A DNA stretch of 64,000 nt from Ecdyonurus torrentis (GCA_949318235.1 OX439131.1:31816904-31880903), one strand, 5' to 3'; counted from the stretch's first letter, positions 1-25,048 are shown. The notes: generated by a model from the letters alone, not told the origin. Numbers and translations are program-made.

Positions 1-183
1 GTATGTACATAATATACATATACATACAGTATGTACATAATAAGAGTTGCTTAAAATCATGATGATCTTACACACCTATATATTATATGTGCATACATGC
101 GTTTATCATTGGATTTATCACCACTTTTCTTTTTGTTTATATGTTCACATATGAAGCATTTGTTTACAGGGACGTTTGTCATC
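1..183. other. AT-rich flank upstream of NGLY1 start
   Basis: This stretch holds TGTACATA-type short palindromes and no recognisable coding sequence. A good 3' splice acceptor (polypyrimidine tract then TTTACAG) ends at 169, 14 bases before the NGLY1 ATG. A noncoding first exon, or a trans-spliced leader, may therefore join here; any upstream exon lies outside the window. Confidence 0.4.
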
Positions 184-5562
<5,379 letters not shown>

Positions 5563-6177
5563 TATGATAACTATATATCATATATAGTTTATTTTTTGTT
5601 TCAAGTTTGCTATTTATAATTTTAATTGTTTGCTATTACTTTTGATTTATATTTAAAATATCTTAAGTACAAAAACTATTACACAAATGATCATGTATAG
5701 TAACTAGGATAAGATAACTATATACTGGCCACAAAAATGATTAAATATCTCTGTGATGATAAAACTCAAATTAAATGTAAATTTGTAAATACAAATCAGC
5801 AGGATGTCAGAAATATTGCATACTATTTTACAGATAGTAATATATAATACTAGTTGACTTTGCAATACCTGATAAATAAGAAGATTTAATAGAAAAAAAA
5901 AAAAATACATAGATTGCACCCAAATATGGTTACGTTTAAAGGGCGTACTTGTATTTGGACACTTTTTCACAAAAGGCGTACTTGCATTTTCATGGCTGTG
6001 CATGCATCCACCATAAGATTAAAATGTAAAACCTATACTGCAAGTATGCCCTTTGTTGTACTGGACAAAAATGCAAATAAGCCCTTTTTTGCTTTGAAAA
6101 AAGAAATGTAAGTACACTTTTTGTAAGATAACGTTGAAATGCAAGTACGGCTAGTACGCCCTTTGGGCACAACCAGA

Positions 6178-6260
<83 letters not shown>

Positions 6261-6306
6261 ATATATATATATATACCTATATATATATCTATATATACTG
6301 TATATA
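6178..6306. repeat. (TA)n microsatellite
   Basis: Nearly pure TA dinucleotides with two ACC interruptions towards the right end. [10 protein letters not shown] translations are artefacts of it. Confidence 0.97.
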
Positions 6307-6989
6307 TGTGCAGTATTTTTCAACTTTTGCTCTTTTGTTAATTTACTACCAAATTTCAGTTTACCAAAAGTAATTCTATTATAGCTTCAGAAAGCCATTA
6401 GCTTGATCTATTTTTAAAATGCAGCATTTTTGTGAGACATTAAAATGAATCTGCAATGTTTTTATAAGTAGTGTATATTTAAAACAAAAAATATAATAGT
6501 ATCATATTTTATTGTGAATTTTGCATAAACCCAAAATTTTGAATGAATTATGCCTCTCTACTACTGAAAATAAGCGCTGATTGTATGCAGTCAAACATAC
6601 ATGGTGTGCATTCATTCTTTCATCGGATTATCTATGTGTCAGCTTGCCTATATACAGGGCAGCTTTGTTGTTTAGATAATAATTATTTATTTCCTTAGAT
6701 ATGAATTTGAGGTGGGAAGGGGGGATCGGGGTTGGTATATTAATGTTAAAATATTAAAAATAAATGCATATGAAAGAAAATAGTAAAACATCTATGCTAG
6801 AAATGTGATCCCATTTCCCTAGCATCTACAAATTAGAGACTTCTCCTCATTTAGTTAATTTTCAATTCAATGTGCTCTAATCTTTTTACTATTTTCTTTC
6901 ATTTGTATTTCTTCCCTCAAAGGTTGTATATTTAATTTCAGGAAAAGAAAAAAACCTTTGCAGTTATAGGATGAATATTAAAAATAAAG

Positions 6990-7195
6990 GATAGAAATAT
7001 CAGCAAGGACCTTACCGCAGTAAAAGTTCAATGTAGAGGTATCGCCTGGCACAGAATTTAGTTACAATGTTTGTATAACTCAACGAGCTCAAGTAAATCT
7101 CTTTGATTGATAATGTCATTACGGTGCCTTGTGACATCTTTACCTCTCCATAGAACTTTTACTGTGGTAAGGTCCTTGCTGTTATTTCTACCTTT
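6990..7195. mobile_element. CCACAGTAGAAGTTCTATGG hairpin MITE, copy 1
   Basis: The left arm (AAGGACCTTACCGCAGTAAAAGTTC) and right arm (GAACTTTTACTGTGGTAAGGTCCTT) are inverted copies, bordered by AGAAATATCAGC and GCTGTTATTTCTA. Same family as 8572-8778, 15893-16065 and 59750-59960. Confidence 0.75.
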
Positions 7196-7914
7196 TTATT
7201 TAATATTTATACTAACGGACACAAATAACTACGTAATATTTATGCTAGCTCATTTTCAGCATAACAGCATAATAACTATGTTACATAGCATATAGCCTAA
7301 ATATAAGTTCTAAAGCATAATTATTTATATTGTTCTAATTTAGTATCATTTATGCTATCATTATAATGATATAAATGCAGAATAAATTACGTAATTAATT
7401 CTTTCCGTGCTAAAGGTTGTATTGTCTTGAATAGGGCTTAGGGAAATTACAATTTAAAAAAATAAATGTAAGTCAATATTCCATTAATACATACTTATTT
7501 TATTGTTAAAATATTGAGTGTTTTTACTATATACAGTGTGATAAACAAATATTACATTTGTTTAAATATAAAATAAAATTTTGACACTTTATACAATGAG
7601 TATTATTAGAAAAGAAATATTTTTATAATATGCAGAATGTATCTTCAACGTTTCAACCATTTATTTTTAAATTTTAAAGAAATTAAATCCTATCAATGAA
7701 TTATGGCATTATTATAATTATAAGCAAACAAAATTACCCTTAAGAAAAAATAATGATTATTACTATTATAATTATATTAATTATAAAACATAATTTTAGT
7801 TACAAATAGTAATTAATATTCAAGTCCTACCAACTTTGTACCATTTTTAAAATTTAACTTAACCTTGTACAATGAAATAGGATGCGCATGCTTGAAAATC
7901 TTGAAAATCCCAAA

Positions 7915-8050
7915 AACATCCTACCCCCATAAGTTGCAATGCTAACAATTTCAACCATAGTTAAGTTGTTATATTGATTGTTGCAACAACTAAAAAATAA
8001 AATAAAAATAACTAAGGTTCAATAGAGGTTGCAGCTTATGGCTAGTGCCT
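7915..8050. mobile_element. Diverged copy of the CTGTAAGCTGCAACC MITE
   Basis: Ends CATAAGTTGCAATG and GGTTGCAGCTTATG surround GTTGTTATATTGATTGTTGCAAC. This matches, with drift, the copies at 23909-24024 and 24374-24606. Confidence 0.55.
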
Positions 8051-8571
8051 AATTTTATTTACCTAAATAATAAGATAGAAGCTAAAAGAGAAAAAACATA
8101 GATTACATATAAATTATTCATAACCTTGCATCAAAATTATAAACTCTTTTTTTTCATCAACTTTTGTCACATGTTATTTCTAAATCCTCCCTTCCAGAAT
8201 ATGAATATTCAATATAATTTATAATATACGTTGCAGCCTGCCTGGTTATGGTATGGCAGGGTTGTTTGTCACTTAAAACATGCACCCTCGTTTCCTGTTT
8301 TGTCACAAAAATTGCAAAGTGTAATGAGGGTGTTTGTTTGAAGAAATGTAAAAAAAAAAATAATAATAATAATAAAAAATAAATAAAAAAAAAGTTGATG
8401 GAATGAGAGTGCAACAAAGCAAAGAAAATGTGGAGAACATCAACATGAAAAGCAGATTTTGTAATTCAATGCCTTAGACTATATAGTAGTCACAAGTTAT
8501 ATTTCAAGCACCAAACAAAAATTATTTAATTTCATATTTCATTATTATATATAGGTATTAATAATAAAGAA

Positions 8572-8778
8572 CAGGATAGAATTACCAGCAAGGGCCTTAT
8601 CACAGTAGAAGTTCTATGGAGAGGTCGAGGTCTTGCGTGGCACAGTATTTTGTTATAATATAATAGTCAGTTATAAAATAAACTTTTTATAACAAAATAC
8701 TGTGTCACGCGAGACCTCGACCTCTCCATAGAACTTCTACTGTGGTAAGGCACTTGCTGGTAATTCTGATCCTAACCG
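8572..8778. mobile_element. CCACAGTAGAAGTTCTATGG hairpin MITE, copy 2
   Basis: Near-perfect long hairpin. The left arm (CACAGTAGAAGTTCTATGGA, then GGTCGAGGTCTTGCGTG) pairs with the right arm at 8696-8752. The bordering pieces AGAATTACCAGC and GCTGGTAATTCTGA are also inverted. Confidence 0.85.
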
Positions 8779-9062
8779 CGATGGTTTTCCCTTTAATTGA
8801 TTTATAAATATTAAGGAAAATAAACCATTGTGGTTGGGTATGATACATTTAAAAGAAAAGGAAAGGAGAAACCAATCAGGCCTTACAATAGTGAAGAGAG
8901 TCCCATAGGTTGGAGAAAATCTTGCTAGCAGATATAAAAACTAACACATTAGTTTTTTGTTTTTGTTTTTTATATCTGCTAACTTATATCTGTAAGGCCC
9001 TTGCTGGGTTCTCCTAACATTTTCTTTCAAATTTATCATACCTTACCGCGATGGTTTATTTT
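8779..9062. mobile_element. Related hairpin element next to copy 2
   Basis: Starts CCGCGATGGTTTTCCC, carries a second inverted pair TAGCAGATATAAAAA/TTTTTATATCTGCTA, and ends CCGCGATGGTTTATT. The CCGCGATGGTTT motif recurs at about 13860 and 59939 beside other members, so it marks a family boundary. Confidence 0.5.
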
Positions 9063-9533
9063 TCTTATAACAGGAAAGGATAGCAACAATTGCATTTTTC
9101 ACAGCATTTTGGGCTGTAATTTTTTACTCAGCTATATTATGCGTAAAAAATAATATTATAATATACTGTATCTATTTTCACACTTATGCCCCAAGTGCAA
9201 ATATTCAGCACAAAATGATGTGTAAAATGCAATTGCTATGCTTTCCTTTAATAATGCTATTACAACCACCAACAGGTTAAATTCTCTTATTATTTAAAAT
9301 TTCTTAATATATCATTTATCACAGTCATAAAAAAACAATGCACACAAAATTAAAGTCATTTTTAAGTTATTTTATCTAGTGTATTATAAAAATTACTAAT
9401 GCACAAGAATGAAAGCAAGTATGACATAAAATAATTAAAATATACACATTTAGAATTTGAATTATGATTAGGAAACATATTATAACATTTATGAATTTTT
9501 TTATAGAATTGCATTACATTTAAAACTTATAAA

Positions 9534-9539
9534 TTTATT
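9534..9539 (-). terminator. Candidate JAK poly(A) signal AATAAA
   Basis: AATAAA on the minus strand, about 140 nt downstream of the JAK stop codon. In this AT-rich DNA the hexamer alone is weak evidence. Confidence 0.35.
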
Positions 9540-9676
9540 TTTTAAACAATTTAAAATAATGTTGAGAGCATTACTTTTATAACCTGTCAAACAAATTGTG
9601 TAATAGTAGGATAAAATAAGTAAGATAATATATATATATATATATTAATAAAATAACAACTAGATTAGGAATAAAT

Positions 9677-17233
<7,557 letters not shown>

Positions 17234-17457
17234 TTTACTTTAGTTAAGAAAATTCAGAACATACCAGCGATTAAAATCATTGAAACAGAACAAAATTTCT
17301 AATCACAAAGCTAACAAAATAGAAAAAAATACAACATATGTAGGTAAAACAAATGACGATCGGAATTGACGTAAACATCAGCTGTTAAAAATTCCATGTG
17401 CTGCATGTGCTGTATCGTGCTGTATGTACATGTGCGTTGAATACTTCTAGAACTGGA
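17234..17457. promoter_or_regulatory. Shared JAK/AATF divergent promoter interval
   Basis: The two start codons face away from each other with only 224 bp between them, so both 5' UTRs and core promoters must overlap here unless there are remote noncoding exons. A CRE-like TGACGTAA lies near 17367, and a degenerate GCTGTATCGTGCTGTATGTA repeat precedes the AATF ATG. No TATA box is obvious. Confidence 0.55.
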
Positions 17458-18068
17458 ATGGCATCAAAAAAGCAATCTCTATCTGATAAATTTGCAAGCT
17501 TAATAAATCCAGCTCCATTGCAGGATCCAGAAGATGATGACATACAAGGAGGTAGTTAGTTTTAATTCACGCAAGTGAATAGAAATTGAGGGAGGAAAGC
17601 ATAGAGGCATGACATACATACATATGTACATATCACACCACACTTGATCCCCCCAAGCCCCAAGACCACACATTATATATTATTATGTACAGTATTTAAA
17701 TGTAATATAATATTGTTGTTTTATTTTGATTATTATAAATACAGTACGGTGGAAACTATACATAATACATGCATAAATGGATTTCTTGCATTGTAAGTGA
17801 ATGTATGTATGCTTATTATGTACATACATATTTTTTATACATGTAATGCCGCTCGAATGAAGTGGCTGGAAGGTACATACATAATCGTCACAACAAAAGC
17901 AAGGTGTACATATCTACTGCTGCATTGCTGCATTTCTCCGCCTTCATATATCACTCTTGTGTGCGAGCAGCAAAATATGCTTGACCAGCCGTCTGGTGCA
18001 CGCTCGTGCACACCTTTGCTTCGTGCTTTATCCTGTCTTGAGAAAAATATCATGTAAATGACAGCAGA

Positions 18069-18133
<65 letters not shown>

Positions 18134-21100
18134 GAAGATGATAGTTTGCTGTCTAGTTTGGTTTTACGTGATACTTACACAGGCAGAGAGACAGAGCAAA
18201 GTTATGAAAGAGCGAGCACCAGAAAGCTGTCCAAGCAGGCAAGCATATTTTGGTGCTCGCACATATGAGTGATATATGAACGCGGAGAAATGCAGCAGTT
18301 GTCACACCTTGCTTTTGTTGTGACAATTACTTTCCATAGCCACTTCATTCAAATGACATATTGTGCCAACTCCTCCATTCTCATTTTTAAAACATAGTAC
18401 TGTACTTATAAAAAAAAAAATAAAATTATTGATCAGAAGAATACATACACAGCTCTGGACAAAATTTGGAGAACGATTTGTAAAAGCAACCAAAATATGT
18501 TATCTTTACAGGAAAACGCTGCGGTGACCGCTGCCCCATTCTTAAACTTTTGGCCAGAGCTGTACATATAGTAATATGTATATTATACTGTATCTTATCA
18601 ATCATGATATACATACAGTCATAACACAAACCCTAAACGCAAAAAAAAAAATAATAATAATAATAATAATATCAATAATGCACACATCATACATAGTAGT
18701 GCTGTCGAAATCCGGATAAAATTAAAATCCAGATTTCGGATAGAAAGTTATCCGGATCGATTGATCCGGATTTGGCGGACAACAAATTATCCGGATTCAC
18801 TGATCCGTTTTAAATCCGGATCGTATCCAGATCAAATTATCCAGATCCATGTATCCGGATCGTGATCCGGATAGAAAATCGGATAACGGATAAATTTTTT
18901 TATCCGGATTTTTTTCCGCTTAATATTTATTGTAATTATATGAAATCGTGATCTGGGTCATTAATGTGGAAAAATTAAACAGATCACAATCTTGATCAAA
19001 TAATCCGGATCAATATTAGCCGAGTAAAATCCGGATCAAAATTATCCGGATTGTGATCCAGATTACGATCCGGATAGAAATTCGCATAACGGATAATTTT
19101 TTATCCGGATTTCAAAATCCGGATTTTTTTCGACAGCACTAATACATAGTAGGTATACTGTACTTTTAACTATCAATTATTAAATATGATCGGACGTGGC
19201 CCCCCCTGTTTGGAGGCCCCTAAGGCCCTAAAAGGGGCGTAATTAAGGTGTTATGCCCCCTTTGTGGCCCCTAACGAGGGTGTTACACCCCTTTTGCGGA
19301 CGAGGCCCCTTGATTGCCAGTCCGACCCTGAACCCGTGGACAAAAGTTCCCGGACGGGGCAGCGTCGGCAGCTGCGTTTTCTCATAATAGCATGGTGTGG
19401 TTGTGGGTTGCCTATACAAATCGTTTGAAAACTTTTGTCCAGAGGTGTACATATGTATTTGGCATTGAATTACATACATGCATATAAATAATACATTATT
19501 ATGTATACCGGTACATGTCTTTTAATTTAACTACTGTACATATCGTCACCTTAGAGTGAGAACCTCGTATATGCAAAAAAATATGATGCAATTTTGAGCC
19601 TTATGTAGATATAATATAAGGTTCAGAATCCCGTCAAATTTTTTGCGATATACGAGGTTCTCACTCTAAGGTGACGATATATAGTATGGATGAAGGAATG
19701 AAAAGTAAAAATGAAGTTGCAATCTAGACATAGCCTAAATATGCATAGAAACATTTCATATGACTATTCATAATTTTTTTATTGCTTGGTGTATGTATGT
19801 ACTATGTAATATGTATGATCATGAAATGTATTTATGATACATGTATATTTGTATGTACAAATTCAATTGCTGTTTCATATTTAAGATTTGAAATTTTCTA
19901 GATAGTGCTGCTCAAGTCGTTGATTTTGATGAAGGATCAGAAGAGGGGGAGGAGCCCGAAGTCAGCAAATTGCGTCGACAGAATGCTGAGGTCATAGGGT
20001 TGGTAGATGGCCGATATGCAGGAGAAAAGATTTCACGCAAGTCTCTAGAGGATAGTTCCAATGAAGATGCAAGCGATGACTCTGACGAACGGGCAACAGA
20101 ATCAAGTGAAGAGGACAAAGATGCTTTGTCAGAGACTGGCAATGAAAGTGCAGAGTCAATGGATGAAGAACAATCTGAAAATGAAGAGTATGTAAATAAC
20201 TTTATAAATTCTATACTGTACTGTACTTTCATAATTGTACTATTCATTTAGGTGCCACAGTTATCAGTTGTTGCATTTTTTTTTTTCAATGTCTTTTTCA
20301 TTTTATAGGGCTTTGAAATTTTGTTTCAAGACAGATACAGTAATACACAATATATTTTTTATGCCAAAATTTTAAAGCTAAAATAAATAGAAACTAGGTG
20401 GTACTGTATTTTAAAAAACGCATCTGCTAATAAAAGTGGCATTCTAGCCTATCAGGTAGCATTGACAAATTGCATGAAAATTTAGTTTTTGTTGCTCCCA
20501 TCTTTTGAGCAAAACTTGTTTAAAACAATACACCGGTATATCAGCAATAAAGGTATAATTTGATGACATTCTCCTGCAAGCAGGTAGATGCTAATAGTAA
20601 TGTCATCAATTGTTTCACACTTCACCTTTAGCAGATAGACTTGAGTGAGGAAAGTGATGTCTTGTCTATTGTATTGGTCGCTCTCAACAATGCAGATTTT
20701 TAACAAAGCAGTGCTAACGATGCTGCATTTTACTCACAAATAGAGACCTCTAATTTCTCATCCTTCAGCATTAAAGGACCTTATTTTTTATTTATTTTAT
20801 GTCATTGGGTTATAATTATTTTTATTTTCTCTTTTGAGTAGAGTTAAGTTGCCCAATCAACTAGTCAAAGAATTTCAAAAAACATTTTCTGTTGAATTAT
20901 GAATGGAAAAAAGAAGAAGTGTGTTTTGAGATGATGTCGATAGTTAGGTGAAGATCTTAATGGCACAGTTAAAACAAATATTTATGTTCTCAGTTTCTTA
21001 GAGTGAAGTGTGGCGCTTGTCGATTTTCCTATTCTCTACGTTTACGTTAATAACATTAAAACAAAAATGGTGCCCCAGGTAGTTAAAATCCACAAACAAA

Positions 21101-23415
21101 TATGTACCAAGCATTAGATGAATTGAAACTTTATTGATATTGCACTTTTAAACAAATGTGCATGTAATTCCTATTCACAGCAGGAATTTTAAATATTCTG
21201 CTTTATTTCAGACAAGACGTAGAAGATGAGAAGATGGAAGGTGAAGAGGAGAGTGAGTCAGAAGGAGAGGAAGCAAGTGATGCAGATTCAGCAGATGGGA
21301 GTGATGAAGGGTCAGGTGGAGACATGTTCCCGGATGAGGATAACGGAGCTCAACAAGTAGAAGAAGAAGATGAAGAAGGCCCAAACTTTAGTCACTTTTC
21401 CAATGTTGATAAAAATGCAGAAGTTCAAAAAGGCAATGCTGTCCGAAACCAATTAAGTAAGTAACTACTTGATACATTTTAGTAAGACTGCAAATATATG
21501 TTTTGTTAATTATATTGATTTGAATATTTCATTAATAAAAAGCCTAAATATATTTCAAAGTGTCTAAATCTTTGCTTATTATTTATATTTTTCAGACATC
21601 TGGGATGGTATATTAGAATTTAGAATACAGCTTCAAAAATGTTTGATTTCTACAAATCAGTTGCCAAGCTGTGATAAAATTGATTCATTTAAATCAGAGG
21701 GAGGAAAAGAGTTCTCTTCTGCACAAAGCTACTGTGTTAAAAAATCAGCTAATCTTCTAGACAAGCTGCTAGAACTGCAGGTATGATTATGTTGTTGAAC
21801 ACAATCGCTTGCTCCTTCTGTATAACTTTTGAAGCAGAAGACAATTTAAAATTACTAGTCAGATTGTGTGTTTTACTTCATGATTATAGTTTTGTTTCTA
21901 TTTTTAGGGTGCATTTCTAAAACAAAACCCAGAAACTAAAAACATCTTAAGCAGTTCCAAGTAAGTATTATGACATGAAGTGTACAGCATCCTTTGCTTA
22001 TGTCTGTATGGTTTTTGTAACTATGTTGCTCATTTTCTGTGCTGCTCTGCCTCTCAACTTGTATTTTTTTTATTGATGATTGATGTTTTTGCATCAAATA
22101 AACTATCTACCCTTTCAGCAGCATGGCGTGTGGAGTCTGCCATTTGCTGCAGATGCTGCACGCTCTACTGGAAAGTGTATGTAGATAGTTCGTTTTGACG
22201 CAGAAACAATGTGATATTATTTTTATTTAGTATACGCGAGAAACTATTAATTCTACAAACAATGCAAACCTCTTTGAACCATTTTTTAGTAAAAAGATAA
22301 TTTACCAAATTTGTTTCTTTTTATGTTTTATTATTATTGCTTTCCAGGTCTCACAAAGCTCCTAGTAAAGATCCTGATGATGAAGAAATCACAAGCAGTG
22401 AAGATGAGAAAGAAAGTGATAAAGAAGAAGAGGAAAAGGAACAACGTCCAGCCAAAAAAAGAAAACTGGAAGATTTCTCATCAGAGCTGGCTATAACACA
22501 ATCTAAGTTTCTTGGATACAGAAACACAACTATTCAAAAATGGAATGATAAGACAAGAGTAGCTCAAGGAAAACTCAATAGCAAAAACTTCAGTGCATTT
22601 GAGCAGTCTACCTTGAAACAGATTGAGCAAGTTTTAGCAGATAAACAACGACTGCTGAAACGTACTAGACTGAAGAGGTCTGGATATAGGATTTTAGGAG
22701 AATCAGAAAAAATTGTAGAAAAAGAGAAGGTACGATGAATAATAAAATCTCTTTCTAAATTAAAAGTGCATAGTGATGATCAAAATTTTGAGCCAACTAA
22801 GTAAATTCTGATGTTATTCTTATGGGGAAAAAAATAAGCCCTAGATAGATAAGCACGCAACAGATAGTTGTGTGCAGTTTCTTTTTTCTGCTTTATTTGT
22901 TCTTATTTGTTCTTGAATTATAATTTTTATTTTTTATTGTTATTATTTCAGGAGGAGGAAGAAATCAATAAACCACAAGAATTGAATTGTGAAATATTTG
23001 ATGATGATGATTTTTATCATCAACTACTCAGAGAGTTGATAGAACACAAATCTGAGGGAGTTACAGATCCTGTACAATTAGGAAGGTAAAAGAATTTATT
23101 TTTTAGACTTAAAAAATTAGGTTGATTTTTTTTTAAAATATATTCTTTTAATTATTATTTCTATATATGATTTATGATTATATTTCAAATCAATTTGTAC
23201 AACATAAATTTTGCTCTTCATCCTTCAGGCAATGGATAGCACTGCAAAAACTTAGAAGTAAAATGAAGAGAAAGATTGACACGAGAGCCACTAAAGGGCG
23301 AAAAATTCGCTACACAGTACATCCTAAGCTGGTGAACTTCATGGCTCCCTATGATAAATGTACTTGGAGTGAAGAGTCAAAGGCTGAGCTGTTCAATTCT
23401 TTGTTTGCATCTTGA
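17458..23415 (+). CDS. AATF: AATF/Che-1-like nucleolar protein, 8 exons, 521 aa
   Basis: Nucleolar factor needed for early 40S ribosome assembly; in vertebrates also an RNA-polymerase-II-binding anti-apoptotic factor. Exons: 17458-17551, 19902-20187, 21212-21456, 21596-21780, 21908-21960, 22348-22729, 22952-23085, 23229-23415, in frame throughout. The N-terminus ([20 protein letters not shown]) matches the family start. A highly acidic Glu/Asp/Ser tract follows (about 35-185), then the AATF-Che1 domain (from [15 protein letters not shown] at about 209), a basic stretch (PAKKRK, a likely nuclear localisation signal) and the C-terminal TRAUB domain ([16 protein letters not shown] ... [17 protein letters not shown]). 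Human AATF is 560 aa. Intron 1 (2.35 kb) has filled with transposons, while the others stay short. Confidence 0.92.
17850..18355. mobile_element. Inverted-repeat element split by a GA microsatellite
   Basis: The left arm (GAATGAAGTGGCTGGAAGGT ... CGTCACAACAAAAGCAAGG ... TTCATATATCACTC) returns inverted on the right (GAGTGATATATGAA ... CCTTGCTTTTGTTGTGACAA ... CCACTTCATTC). The centre holds the (GA)n tract. Lies in AATF intron 1. Confidence 0.75.
18079..18131. repeat. (GA)n microsatellite
   Basis: About 26 GA units in the loop of the inverted-repeat element at 17850-18355. Confidence 0.97.
18447..18564. mobile_element. Tc1/mariner-like miniature element, copy 1
   Basis: Ends ACAGCTCTGGACAAAATTT and AAACTTTTGGCCAGAGCTGT are inverted and bordered by TA. 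About 120 bp and noncoding. The interior (ACAGGAAAACGCTGCGGTGA) resembles the copies at 19331-19450 and 34681-34810. Confidence 0.75.
18698..19140. mobile_element. ATCCGGAT-iterated inverted-repeat element
   Basis: Ends AGTGCTGTCGAAATCCGGAT and ATCCGGATTTTTTTCGACAGCACT (partly quoted). Inside, ATCCGGAT or a near variant recurs many times in both arms. The word is its own reverse complement. No coding capacity. Lies in AATF intron 1. Confidence 0.85.
19191..19330. mobile_element. hAT-like MITE, copy 3 (reversed, left end worn)
   Basis: Right end CCAGTCCGACCCTG. The interior GAGGGTGTTACACCCCTTTT and GCGGACGAGGCCCCTTGAT match the copy at 5001-5182 in reverse orientation. It abuts the miniature element that follows. 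Confidence 0.75.
19331..19450. mobile_element. Tc1/mariner-like miniature element, copy 2
   Basis: Ends CCCGTGGACAAAAGTTCC and AACTTTTGTCCAGAGGTGTA. The interior GGCAGCTGCGTTTTCTCATA is close to the copy at 34681-34810 in the opposite orientation. Confidence 0.7.
19539..19682. mobile_element. Near-perfect hairpin MITE
   Basis: ATATCGTCACCTTAGAGTGA at the left is perfectly mirrored by TCACTCTAAGGTGACGATAT at the right, with arms of about 45 bp. Lies in AATF intron 1. Confidence 0.85.
20188..21211. other. AATF intron 2, no feature recognised
   Basis: AT-rich intron of about 1 kb. I see no repeat ends, RNA gene or coding remnant. Confidence 0.5.
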
Positions 23416-23908
23416 TGAATGTTATTATAGTTTCTTGATATGTGCTTTTTGGGAACATAATTAAATCATTGTTTTTTCTTGTAATAACAAATAATTTTAA
23501 AATAAAAATACTATAATATAATTTGTGCTAATTTTTTTATTTATTGATATTGACTCTAAATTAAATATTTTGTTATGTACTTTCATCATTCTCAGCTAGT
23601 TATATGTTGCTACTCCTGAAAAGAAATATGGAATTATAAATTATATAAAAAAAAAAATATATATAGTAGGGCGGCATTGCCCGATAATGCTATGGGACAT
23701 ATTATATCTATCTTTACCTTTTTCAATCATTGAGCACTTCACCATTAGCTGCAGCACAAAGCACTAGGTGGTTTTGTGGGGCCTGGGCCTGGCAACTATT
23801 ATTGGATTGATTCGCTATGTTTTTTTTATTATTTTTTTTTAAAGCATTATAAAATAATAGTTTGTTTTTTGTTTTTTTAACAAAATTAGTCAATATGTCT
23901 CAACACTT

Positions 23909-24024
23909 AGGGCTGTAAGCTGCAACCTCTAGTTAAACCTTAGTTATCTTTTTTTAATTGTTGCAACAATCAAAATAACAACTTAACTACGGTTTAACTA
24001 CTTAGTTAGTGTCGCAGCTTACGG
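23909..24024. mobile_element. CTGTAAGCTGCAACC MITE, copy 1
   Basis: Ends CTGTAAGCTGCAACCTC and GTCGCAGCTTACG are inverted. The mirror-like centre GTTGCAACAATCAAAATAAC lies between AACCTTAGTTA and TAACTACGGTT. Confidence 0.8.
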
Positions 24025-24161
24025 AGTATTATTATATTTTTTTTCATGGTTTTATAATATATTTTAATAAATTTAAGATTATAATCTTTAAAAAAATGTT
24101 ATTATTCAAAAAGTAAGAGTTATATTTTTCTTGATTTACTTGCAAAGCAGCTGAAATTATT

Positions 24162-24229
24162 GAGTAACGCTAAAGTCACTAGAATATAAAGGTGCGCACC
24201 TTTTTATATAGTGACTTTAAGTAACGTTA
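24162..24229. repeat. Short hairpin
   Basis: AAAGTCACTAGAATATAAAGG pairs with CCTTTTTATATAGTGACTTT around a GTGCGCAC centre (quoted in part). Followed by poly-A. Probably a small MITE. Confidence 0.6.
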
Positions 24230-24373
24230 AAAAAAAAAAAAAAAAAAAAAAATCCACTAAAATAATGTACAATACACATATGACATATGACACATATCTA
24301 TACATAAAGAGTGTGTTTTATTGTACTTTAAAAATTGGCATTTGCCTTTTGACGTGGTGGTTAACTGCTAAGG

Positions 24374-24606
24374 GCTGTAAGCTGCAACCTCTAGTTAAAC
24401 CTTAGTTATCTTTTTTTAATTGTTGCAACAATCAAAATAACAACTTAACTACGGTTTAACTAGTTAGTTAGGGCTGTAAGCTGCAACCTCTAGTTAAACC
24501 TTAGTTATCTTTTTTTAATTGTTGCAACAATCAAAATAACAACTTAACTACGGTTTAACTACTTAGTTAGCGTCGCAGCTTACGGGGGTTAGTGTCGCAG
24601 CTTACG
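24374..24606. mobile_element. CTGTAAGCTGCAACC MITE, two tandem copies
   Basis: A block of about 100 bp (AGGGCTGTAAGCTGCAACCT to TTAACTA-TTAGTTAG) is present twice head-to-tail with almost no differences. Only the second copy keeps the right end, itself doubled (GTCGCAGCTTACGGGGGTTA). This looks like a recent local duplication. Confidence 0.8.
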
Positions 24607-24944
24607 GGGGTTAAGAGTCAAATATTATAATTTATTTGCGGTTTGAAAACAGTATAGAACAGATCAATATCAAACAATGTGTATAATAGTATATATTTAT
24701 TATTAATATATAATATATAAATTACTATCTGCGCCAGAATCAATCACGTTGAAAATATTTTGCAGACCATTCAAATGAATAGCGCCAACATTAAAGTCTC
24801 GAACCCAAGTCTCGAAGGTTGAAAGGTCATGTGAATATTTACAAAAATTCAAATGAAATTAATTTTTTTAGATTAAAATATTAAATGAAATAAATTTTAA
24901 ATGAATAATTACTATCTTAAAGCATAATAAATTGCATGAATTAA

Positions 24945-25048
24945 ACTAAAGCGGAAGCTATTGGGTTCGAGGTTATCCGCGCAAGTGCTCTTGGGAAATT
25001 CGTCGTCTGCTAGTCCTCCATTTTTGGTTTCCGGCAAAGAACACAGAA
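24945..25048 (+). promoter_or_regulatory. ATP5F1A promoter and 5' UTR
   Basis: The 100 bp before the start codon are less AT-rich than the surroundings. They carry GCGGAAG near 24950, an inverted CCAAT (ATTGG) just after it, and TTTCCGGC near 25030. GGAA-core sites of this kind bind GABP/NRF-2, which drives respiratory-chain genes in animals. Assignment is by motif only. Confidence 0.5.

Larger units (their letters stand above)
5563..9676. other. Convergent intergenic region between NGLY1 and JAK
   Basis: No coding sequence recognised on either strand. It holds the 3' ends of both convergent genes, a long (TA)n tract and several MITE copies listed separately. The stretches 6310-6985, 7200-7910 and 9060-9530 are plain AT-rich DNA in which I see nothing definite. 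Confidence 0.6.
23416..25048. other. Intergenic region between AATF and ATP5F1A
   Basis: Begins with the AATF 3' UTR (possible AATAAA at 23501-23506), then MITE copies listed separately, and ends in the ATP5F1A promoter. I see no gene on either strand. Confidence 0.6.

Noticed and set aside
19912..20247. Ser-rich minus-strand frame of 111 aa
   Set aside because: Antisense shadow of the acidic AATF exon 2.
24950..25000. tRNA-like GGGTTCGAGG
   Set aside because: An isolated B-box-like word inside the ATP5F1A promoter, with no A box or stems.
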